DNA from: an uncultured Paludibacter sp.
Lineage (GTDB): Bacteria; Bacteroidota; Bacteroidia; Bacteroidales; Paludibacteraceae
Length of the DNA: 20,383 bases
Assembly: GCA_937927845.1 (NCBI GenBank)
Contig: CALFXE010000179.1
Span: forward strand, 1-20,383
Reading direction: 5' to 3'
Under the pieces are notes generated by a model. The model was not told the DNA's origin, searched no databases, and was given only the letters and a program-made list of their open reading frames with translations. The position numbers were made by a program, and so were the translations under genes. Shown piece after piece: positions 1-6,900 of this stretch. Positions within the stretch are counted from its first letter, which is position 1, and every line of letters starts with the position of its first letter.

Positions 1-164
1 TGAGGGAACTCCTCTACAGTTGTAGTCAGTTGGATAATGCGAAGTGAGGGAACTCCTCTACAGTTGTAGTCAGTTGGATAATGCGAAGTGAGGGAACTCC
101 TCTACAGTTGTAGTCGGTTGGATAATGCGAAGTGAGGGAACTCCTCTACAGTTACAGTCGGTTG
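1..164. repeat. 44-bp tandem repeat array (3 full units plus a partial)
   Basis: Three head-to-tail 44-bp units lie at 1-44, 45-88 and 89-132, each beginning TGAGGGAACTCCTCTACAG, followed by a 32-nt partial unit at 133-164. Units 1 and 2 are identical. Unit 3 has one A-to-G change (CAGTTGG to CGGTTGG). The partial unit shares that change and has a further two-base change (TTGTAG to TTACAG) before similarity stops. No unique spacers separate the units, so this is not a CRISPR array. The array begins at the window edge and probably continues to the left. No reading frame or function is apparent. Confidence 0.95.
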
Positions 165-170
165 ATGTGA

Positions 171-216
171 AAAGTCAAGATGACTTCATCTTACACTATT
201 AAATCATCTTGACTTT
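171..216 (-). terminator. Hairpin terminator downstream of the response regulator
   Basis: A perfect 13-bp inverted repeat pairs 171-183 with 204-216. It begins 4 bp beyond the stop codon of the minus-strand regulator gene, and on that strand the 3' arm ends in a short T run. A second mutually exclusive pairing exists inside it: AAGATGA (177-183) can also pair with TCATCTT at 186-192. A Rho-independent terminator is the simplest reading; the U tract is short. Confidence 0.65.
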
Positions 217-220
217 GTTA

Positions 221-889
221 TTAAATTACAATTATCCTCAATTTCAGCTTCATATTACTTTCAATAATTACGTTTGGGTCTGAATTTAAAGACTTTCTTA
301 ACCTACTGATACAGTTGAGCAGGGTTTGATCCTTCATTTTAAAGTCATCTTCTCCCCATACTTTCTTACAAATAAAATCTTTTCCGATGAAGATACCCAT
401 GTGTTCACATAGGATTGTGAGTATATTGTTTTCGCAATTTCCTAAGCGGACAGTTACATCTCCATAACTTAATTTTTGCTCGGTTGGATTAAAGTTAAAG
501 CTGCCTAATTTGAAATTTTGCTTCGCTACAATTAAATCAAACATTTTATGAAGGCGTAATTGAAATTCGCTCAAATTGAAAGGCTTCAAAATATAATCTG
601 AATTACTAAACTGTATCAGTTTTTTCATTTCGCGTTCATCTGTGATACCGGTTGAAAATAATATAGGAACCTGTGATTTAGATCTGATTATGTGTGCTAC
701 ATCAAAACCATCCAGATTGCCGGGTACTTTAATATCGAGTATAACAATATCGGGAGTAATCCGATCAAACTCACATAAGGCATCTGCTCCGAATGCGAAA
801 TGTAAAACATTAATTTTGAGTGTTTTCAAGAAACTAATAATAGGAAACGCAAGGTTTGGGTCATCTTCTAAATATATAGCCTTTCTCAT
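221..889 (-). CDS. OmpR/PhoB-type response regulator (orphan)
   Basis: This 222-residue protein has an N-terminal receiver domain (about 3-118) and a C-terminal winged-helix DNA-binding domain (about 125-218). Receiver residues are all present: acidic pocket E8-D9-D10, phosphoacceptor D52 in VILDIKVPG, T80, and K102 in LKPF. It should therefore be a phosphorylation-controlled cytoplasmic transcription factor. The effector half has the recognition-helix pattern (LLNCISRLRKSL), but the usual terminal Gly-x-Gly-Tyr wing is replaced by a Lys/Leu/Ile-rich end. No histidine kinase gene is nearby, so its partner must be elsewhere. It is divergent from the HU-Ig gene across a 281-bp gap and followed by a hairpin terminator. 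Length and domain order are normal. Its target genes cannot be told from the sequence. Confidence 0.88.
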   Translation of the reverse strand: MRKAIYLEDDPNLAFPIISFLKTLKINVLHFAFGADALCEFDRITPDIVILDIKVPGNLDGFDVAHIIRSKSQVPILFSTGITDEREMKKLIQFSNSDYILKPFNLSEFQLRLHKMFDLIVAKQNFKLGSFNFNPTEQKLSYGDVTVRLGNCENNILTILCEHMGIFIGKDFICKKVWGEDDFKMKDQTLLNCISRLRKSLNSDPNVIIESNMKLKLRIIVI

Positions 890-1170
890 AATTTAAAATA
901 AAATTTGACATTGGATTAAGTAATACGGTTAATTGAAATTATTTTAGATAAAAATTCGGGTGCGAAATTAATATAATTCATGTCAAAACACAATCATTTG
1001 CTTACATTATTATCTTGAAATGTCCAATTTGTTAGGATTATGTTATAAATATAAATAATTTGGTTATAGTATTATATTTTTATTTGCCTTAACATTGCAG
1101 CCGATTTGCATTCAGAATATTTTACTGAAGCAAGCAATATGTTTACAAATTTTTTAATTATTAATTATTT
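890..1170. other. Divergent intergenic region between regulator and HU-Ig gene
   Basis: These 281 bp of very AT-rich DNA separate two divergently transcribed genes and must carry promoters for both. I see no gene, tRNA or strong hairpin. An imperfect match to the Bacteroidota -7 element TAnnTTTG (TATATTTT at 1073-1080) lies about 90 bp before the HU-Ig start, but in DNA this AT-rich it is weak evidence. Confidence 0.5.
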
Positions 1171-1905
1171 ATGTCAGATTTAAAAAACAATGTAATTGTT
1201 GAGTTGTACGACTTAGCAATTACCGAGAGAAAAGATGACCGTTTCGGTCGGGTAGTAAAGCAGAAATCGCTTAACGAAGACGATTTAATCAACATTGCGG
1301 TACAACGGCGTACCGATCTGAGTCCCACCTCGCTAAAGTCGACAATGGAACTATTGAAAAACATTGCTCGTGAGCAAATTGCGAATGGTTCATCGGTAGC
1401 GTTTGGATTAGGCTATTTCAGTGTAGGTGTAAATGGGGTGTTTTATGGAGATAAACCCACATGGAATTCCAGCGAACATTCGCTTGTAGTAAAGGTTACT
1501 CCGACAGCCGAATTGCGCAACGAGGTAAGGTCGGCAACAGTAAATCTCAGGGGTGATGCCTCTGTTGGGACAGCCATCAGCAAAGTAATAGATGTGGTAA
1601 GTGGCGAAATAAACACAACTTTAACGTTGGGAGGGGCAGTGAATATTATTGGGAGCAGGATAAAGATTGCAGGGGATTCGGATACAAATGGATTAAGTCT
1701 TATAAACCAAAGCAATGGAGAGGAAAGCAGAATTCCATTATCAACCATTGCAATCAACGAACCCAGCAAAGTGGTTTTCGTAATGCCCACTGATTTAGCA
1801 GCCGGCGATTACAAAATTCGTATAACCACTCAATTTTCAAATTCCAGTACCTTACTTAAAGCCCCAAGATCATACGATTGCGATGTTGTGTTGGCAGTAG
1901 GTTGA
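1171..1905 (+). CDS. HU-like DNA-binding protein with C-terminal Ig-like domain (DUF4469 type)
   Basis: This 244-residue protein has no signal peptide. Residues about 5-115 resemble the HU/IHF-like domain of Bacteroidota, with the helical segment LNEDDLINIAVQRRTDL followed by a second helix and a beta arm around GLGYFSVGVNGVF. Residues about 128-244 match the Ig-like DUF4469 type: a central NIIGSRIKIAGDSD segment and a final strand pattern PTDLAAGDYKIRITTQFS. Related HU-Ig proteins are thought to bind DNA as chromosome-organising or mobile-element-linked factors; the exact role is not established. It is a single-gene unit: divergent from the response regulator and closed by a strong terminator 27 bp after its stop. 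No Shine-Dalgarno sequence precedes the ATG, as is normal in this phylum. Confidence 0.8.
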   Translation: MSDLKNNVIVELYDLAITERKDDRFGRVVKQKSLNEDDLINIAVQRRTDLSPTSLKSTMELLKNIAREQIANGSSVAFGLGYFSVGVNGVFYGDKPTWNSSEHSLVVKVTPTAELRNEVRSATVNLRGDASVGTAISKVIDVVSGEINTTLTLGGAVNIIGSRIKIAGDSDTNGLSLINQSNGEESRIPLSTIAINEPSKVVFVMPTDLAAGDYKIRITTQFSNSSTLLKAPRSYDCDVVLAVG

Positions 1906-1931
1906 TTTTCTCTGCTATTAATTTTACGTTT

Positions 1932-1965
1932 ACCCCCGATTGCTCTTCGATTGGGGGTTTGTTTT
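1932..1965 (+). terminator. Rho-independent terminator of the HU-Ig gene
   Basis: A stem with five C-G pairs (CCCCC at 1933-1937 with GGGGG at 1953-1957), extended inward by A-T, G-T and G-C pairs around a CTCTT loop, is followed by a T-rich tract (TTTGTTTTT). It lies 27 bp after the HU-Ig stop codon on the same strand. Confidence 0.85.
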
Positions 1966-1997
1966 TGTGTAAATCTATATTTTCTATACGGAGGAAT

Positions 1998-2135
1998 AGG
2001 GTTGCCGGTACGTCGAAGGTAGAGTTACCGGTACGTGACGTGAAGGGTTACCTCTGTGTCATTAGTAGGGTTACCGGTGTGTGATGTGATGGGTTGCTGG
2101 TATGTAACAGGCAGGGTTGTCGGTACGTCATTCAT
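1998..2135. repeat. Degenerate 23-bp tandem repeat array (six units)
   Basis: Six consecutive units of exactly 23 bp run without gaps: 1998-2020, 2021-2043, 2044-2066, 2067-2089, 2090-2112 and 2113-2135. The shared core is approximately AGGGTTACCGGTACGT, followed by a variable 7-base end. Because 23 is not a multiple of three and stops occur, it is unlikely to be coding. The units are diverged, suggesting an old expansion. The function is unknown. Confidence 0.85.
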
Positions 2136-2392
2136 TACGTGAAAACTCAGTACAAGTAATCATTTCGTGATTATCAGGTGCATGATGTGCTGAAGCTGAG
2201 AAATAAACTTGAAGACGTCCTTTAAAAAAGCAAGGCTCGAACTTATATCTGGATAAGCCGAACCTCGAAACTCTTTCTATTTATAGATGAGCGATGCAAA
2301 GATGCAATATTTTCTTATCAGCTCTCTCATAATTCAAACAATTCCTTTAATGTTTTGGTTACAATAAACATTTTGTACTATCATTACTTATT
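2136..2392. other. Non-coding stretch with one terminator-like hairpin
   Basis: No credible gene is seen. A hairpin lies at 2233-2265: its arms 2233-2246 and 2253-2265 pair along about 13 bp with one bulge and two G-T pairs, around a 6-nt loop. On the minus strand it is followed by a run of six T (plus-strand A run at 2224-2229), so it looks like a minus-strand terminator. However, no annotated minus-strand gene lies upstream of it. Confidence 0.55.
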
Positions 2393-2646
2393 TTAACGTG
2401 AGTTCGATATAAGAAAAGATCATATGCAAAAAAACTTTCTAAAAACGCTTAACTGCCCCGCATGGGGCAATATTACGCATAACCCCGTACAAGCGAAGCG
2501 TAGTGCGGGGTAAGCGAGCCTCACGGTCTCTCAACCCCAATTCATCCCCGAGCTGCGCTTCGCTTGCACGGGGTTACGCACATCAAACCCCTTTCGGGGT
2601 TTCAGATTACATTGTGAATCTTTTTCTTATATCGAACTCACGTTAA
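2393..2646. mobile_element. MITE-like element with 28-bp terminal inverted repeats and internal REP-like hairpins
   Basis: Terminal inverted repeats at 2393-2420 and 2618-2646 match except for one inserted A; both carry ACGTGAGTTCGATATAAG or its complement, and the ends read TTAA. Inside lies a second inverted pair, about 2480-2503 against 2554-2577, 24 bp with two mismatches, sharing the core CAAGCGAAGCG. Each half can also fold alone through ACCCCG/CGGGGT-type stems. Two smaller hairpins occur at 2454-2469 (TGCCCC/GGGGCA) and 2585-2602 (AAACCCC/GGGGTTT). The interior is visibly more GC-rich than its surroundings and has no ORF. The layout fits a non-autonomous transposable element or a REPIN-type inverted REP pair. 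No target duplication is certain beyond the ambiguous palindromic TTAA. Confidence 0.7.
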
Positions 2647-2796
2647 TCTAATATAATTTATGTTTTCGTGTACACTGTATTTATGTACCGATGAAATTCA
2701 TATTGCATAGAATCTAAATGAGCAGAATTGGGGATTGATAATCGGCAATCAGTACCACCAAGAGTGTGAATGTTTTAAAAGTCCGGATTAATCATG

Positions 2797-2804
2797 TATA
2801 TTTG
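2797..2804 (+). promoter_or_regulatory. Putative Bacteroidota -7 promoter element
   Basis: TATATTTG is an exact match to the Bacteroidota primary-sigma -7 consensus TAnnTTTG, 130 bp upstream of the GH43-like start. A weak T-rich candidate for the -33 box lies about 20 bp upstream. In AT-rich DNA such a match can arise by chance. Confidence 0.35.
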
Positions 2805-2863
2805 TGAAATTTTTGCTTAATTTTTGTCCGCTGATGTTCTGATTATTGATGCCACATTGGCAT

Positions 2864-2892
2864 ATTAGAATATTAGAATATTAGAATATTAG
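2864..2892. repeat. 8-bp microsatellite (ATTAGAAT)
   Basis: Three complete ATTAGAAT units plus a partial ATTAG lie 43 bp upstream of the GH43-like start codon, inside the probable 5' untranslated region. Perfect short repeats of this kind can change copy number by slippage. Confidence 0.9.
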
Positions 2893-2934
2893 CATAACTT
2901 GTCCTGATTATCGGGATTAGCACATTATTTAGAT

Positions 2935-3915
2935 ATGAAAAATCAGAAGGTTTTATTGTTTCTTGTCATTATTTTGTTTTCTATCGGAAGTCAGAATTGT
3001 ATTTTAGCCCAAAAACAAATGATGTTTGGTGATACAACTCGCATTGGTCGCCCTTTTTCTAAAGATCCTCATGTAGTTGATTTTCAGGGCAAATACTTGA
3101 TGTATTATTCTGTTCCTCCTGCTCATGCCAGTCAAGGTTGGGGAATTGGAATTGCTGAAAGTAAAAATCTAAAATCGTGGACTGTAATAGGAGCTATTAA
3201 TCCTCAAACTGAATACGAAGCTAAGGGATTATGTGCTCCCGGTGCATTAGTGCGCAATGATACCGTCCATCTTTTCTATCAAACTTATGGTAACGGACCT
3301 AAGGATGCGATATGTCATGCTTGGTCGGTTGATGGAGTGAGTTTTACGCGCAATGCTACTAATCCTATTTATTCACCTGTTGGTGATTGGAATTGTGGGC
3401 GCGCTATTGATGCTGAAGTGGTTTTCTTTAATAACCAATATTATCTGTATTATGCCAGTCGTACTCCTGATTATGTAACGCAAATTGTTGGAGTAGCTAC
3501 AGCTCCTGCCAATACTAACTTTTCAAAATCTGAATGGACAAATCCTGTTGATAAAGCTATTCTTGTTCCGAAATATCCTTGGGAAGGGAAATGTATTGAA
3601 GGTTCATCAGTAATACAGAAAGGAGATAAGCTTTTTATGTTTTATGCCGGAGCCTATAATAATGACCCGCAGCAAGTTGGAGTTGCTGTAAGTTCTGATG
3701 GTGTCAATTGGGAGCGATTAAGTAATAAACCTTTCTTAACCAATGGTGATCCTGGAACTTGGAACTCATCAGAATCTGGTCATCCACATATTTTCCAAGA
3801 TCGTAAAGGTAAAACACATTTATTCTTTCAGGGGAATAACGATCGCGGGCACACTTGGTTAATCTCTAATATCCGTGTTTATTGGAATAAAGAGGGCTAC
3901 CCGTATTTAAAATAG
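2935..3915 (+). CDS. Secreted five-bladed beta-propeller glycoside hydrolase, GH43/GH32-like
   Basis: This 326-residue protein starts with a signal peptide (hydrophobic 5-20, likely cleavage near LAQ at 24-26); there is no lipobox. Repeating blade motifs such as GKYLMYYS, DTVHLFYQTYG, NQYYLYYASRTP, DKLFMFYAGA and KTHLFFQG indicate a beta-propeller. Acidic residues fall where the GH43-like clan has its catalytic triad: D44 in KDPHVV (base), D159 in RAIDAE (modulator) and E222 in CIEGSS (acid). H284 in SGHPHIF is a likely active-site histidine. It is therefore probably an active exo- or endo-glycosidase on a plant or microbial glycan, but the substrate cannot be assigned. It precedes the GH2 gene by 59 bp on the same strand, suggesting co-transcription. 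Related propeller families (GH32, GH117, GH130) are alternatives. Confidence 0.72.
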   Translation: MKNQKVLLFLVIILFSIGSQNCILAQKQMMFGDTTRIGRPFSKDPHVVDFQGKYLMYYSVPPAHASQGWGIGIAESKNLKSWTVIGAINPQTEYEAKGLCAPGALVRNDTVHLFYQTYGNGPKDAICHAWSVDGVSFTRNATNPIYSPVGDWNCGRAIDAEVVFFNNQYYLYYASRTPDYVTQIVGVATAPANTNFSKSEWTNPVDKAILVPKYPWEGKCIEGSSVIQKGDKLFMFYAGAYNNDPQQVGVAVSSDGVNWERLSNKPFLTNGDPGTWNSSESGHPHIFQDRKGKTHLFFQGNNDRGHTWLISNIRVYWNKEGYPYLK

Positions 3916-3974
3916 CATATCATTTCAATCAATTTTGTATTTATCATCCCATTAAATCATGTAATACCTTTCAC

Positions 3975-6900
3975 ATGTCACATAAAAATATATCACTTTT
4001 TATCATTATCTGTTTGGTATTCAATTCAGCTTTGGCTGTAGAGTGGACTATGAAACAGTCGAGCTTAATGACCGAATGGTCTAAGTCAATCGATCCTGAG
4101 AATGTATTTCCAGAATATCCTCGTCCACAGAAAGTAAGAGACAATTGGTTCAATTTAAATGGGATTTGGGATCTTGTTAAGAAAAATAATAGAAATATTG
4201 GTGTGTATAATGCTTCTGAAACCTATAATCAGAAAATTTTAGTACCGTTTCCTATTGAATCTGCCATTTCAGGAATCATGGATTCGGATTATACTAATAA
4301 AGATAAATCTTATGTGTATAGAAGATTTTTTTCTGTTCCAGAGGAGATGCAAGGGAAAAATATACTCTTGAATTTTGATGCTGTGGATTGGAGCTGTGTT
4401 GTTTTTATCAATGGGAAAAAAGCAGGAGAACATCAAGGAGGATACGATCCTTTTACATTTGATATTACAGATAAATTAAATCCTTCTGGCGAACAAGAAT
4501 TAGTAGTTCAGGTTTATGACCCAACAGAAGGTGACCAACCAAAAGGTAAACAATCGGTTGCGCCCAGTTCAATATGGTACACTCCCTCAAGTGGTATTTG
4601 GCAAACAGTATGGTTGGAGTCGGTAGCTGATGTATACATTGACGATTTCTTAATTATACCTGATGTTGATAATCAGCTTGTAAAAATTAAAGTCAATGCT
4701 ATTAATGCCACTGAAAATACAAAAATAACCGTCAAAATTTCTGATAAAGAGAATCAACTAATATCAAAAGAAATAGCTGTTGGCGTTGAGTCTTCATTCA
4801 ACCTGCCTAATACCAAACTTTGGTCACCCGAATCTCCTTTTCTTTATGATCTGACTTTTGAATTAAAAGAGGGAAATGTCGTAAAAGATCACATAACAAG
4901 CTACTTTGGTATGCGGAAAATAGCATTGGGTCAGCTTCGTGATAAACCGTATATTTATTTAAATAACGAACCTTATTTTCAATATGGACCATTGGATCAG
5001 GGTTTTTGGCCTGATGGATTATATACGGCACCTGGATATGATGCTTTGCGTTATGATCTTGAAATAACAAAGGATCTGGGCTTCAATATGACTCGTAAAC
5101 ATCTAAAAGTTGAACCTGCGAGATGGTATTACTATTGTGATTCAATAGGATTAATGGTTTGGCAGGATTTACCACCGGGTTGGGATGATGGTTTTCATAG
5201 AGATCAAGGAATGGATGGGGCAAGTTGGTGTAAGGCTACTTTCATCGAAGAATCTAAGCGTACAATGAAGAATCTTATCAATTATCCTTCAATAGTTGTG
5301 TGGGTTGCATTCAATGAGGGAGGTGCTCAATTTGGTTCAGCAGAGCACACTTCGAATGTAATTAATGAAATTAGAGGAATGGATGATGGTCGTTTGATTA
5401 ACCCTGCAAGCGGTTGGGTCGATTTTGAACTTGGAGATATGGCCGATGCTCATTCTTATACCATGCCTTCTGTGCCTGATAATGTGTTTGGTTTAAGGGC
5501 TAATGTATGTGGCGAAACAGGAGGATATTCTTTAGAAACCCCTGGTCATCAATGGGGAACAGGACAAACTATTTATAATAAAGTAAATAGTGCTGCAGAA
5601 CTAACTACAAAATTAGAAGAAGTGAATAATGTGGGTTTAGCGATGACTGGTGCTGGATTATGTGCGATAGTATATACGCAAATTACAGATCTCGAAAATG
5701 AATTAAATGGATTTTATACCTACGATAGAATTTCCAAGTTAAATACATCTCAAAAAGCCAGATTTAAAGTCGGTATTGAAGCACTTAAAAACAAAGCGAC
5801 AGTGCATATAACTTCGACCGGATTAACATCAAATTTTAGTGAATGGAAGTATTTGCTGTCTGATGACGCACCAGTAGGTTGGAATTCGGAAATTGATTTT
5901 GATGATAGCGATTGGCTCGTTGGTGCAGCAGGCTTTGGTGCAGGAAGTCCTCCAGGAGCCAGAGTACGTACGGTTTGGGATACTTCTGATATTGTAATGA
6001 GGAAAAAAGTGTTTATTCCTAATTTAAATGAAGATGAATTGGATGCTTTGAAATTACTTATTCATCATGATGATGATGTTCAGGTATATATTAATGGTGT
6101 ATTGGCAGCATCTGTAAAAGGATATACAGCTTCATATAAGTCGTTTGATATCACTCCCAGAACAAAAGCGGCAATCAAACTTGGCGAAGAAAATCTGATA
6201 GCAGTTAAATGTCATCAAGAAGGTGGCGGTCAGTATATTGATGTCGGATTATTAGTTGAAATACCTTTTGATGGAGAATTTGAACAAACGGGGAAGCCTA
6301 TTGTCAACATCTCCACTCCAGAAGAATTTGACAATATAAGGAATAATATGGATGGAACTTATAGGATTACGGCTGACATTGACCTGTCGTTATATGATAA
6401 TTTTGAAGCTATAGGTTCAGTAGAAAATCCCTTCAGAGGTTCGATATTAGGTAATAATTATGTGATTGAAAATCTCAATATTTCAAATGGAAAAGATAAT
6501 CAAGGGCTATTTGGGTACACTCATAATGCATCAATATCTGATTTGAAATTGCTTGCTGCCAATGTTGAAGGAAATAAAAATGTAGCAGCACTTGTAGGTC
6601 TGTCTAAAGGAACAATAGTAGAAAAAGTTGCAATTGTTGATGCTCATGTAAAAGGTACTGAAAATGTTGGTTCTTTCATTGGTGAATCAAAAGAAGGAGC
6701 TGCTAACATCATCCATAATTCGTACACATCAAAGGGAAAAATACATGCAACAACAAATAATGCAGGAGGCATAGTTGGTCTGGCATCTGATATGTTAATT
6801 GAAAAAGTCTATTTCACAGGTAGCATAACAGCTCCCAAAACCGGTAAAGGAATAAATGCTGGTGGCATAGTTGCCTTATCAGCAAGTGATTATGTGAAGA

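Larger units (their letters stand above)
2647..2934. other. Gene-free upstream region of the GH43-like gene
   Basis: These 288 bp contain no gene. They hold the putative promoter at 2797-2804 and the 8-bp microsatellite at 2864-2892. Otherwise I see nothing recognisable. Confidence 0.5.

Noticed and set aside
1..164. CRISPR array candidate
   Set aside because: The 44-bp units are directly adjacent without unique spacers, and no cas genes are present.
642..896. Plus-strand ORF antisense to the response regulator
   Set aside because: The minus-strand frame has a complete conserved receiver domain; the antisense translation has no recognisable features.
1878..2084. 68-codon plus-strand ORF after the HU-Ig gene
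   Set aside because: It overlaps the HU-Ig end, the terminator and the 23-bp repeats, and its translation resembles nothing; the repeat explains the open frame.
2393..2646. Riboswitch or structured leader RNA for the GH43-like gene
   Set aside because: The long, nearly perfect terminal inverted repeats and distance of about 290 bp to the gene fit a mobile element better, and no known riboswitch core is recognised.
4807..5070. Antisense ORF inside the GH2 gene
   Set aside because: It is a shadow of the GH2 catalytic domain coding frame, with no independent evidence.
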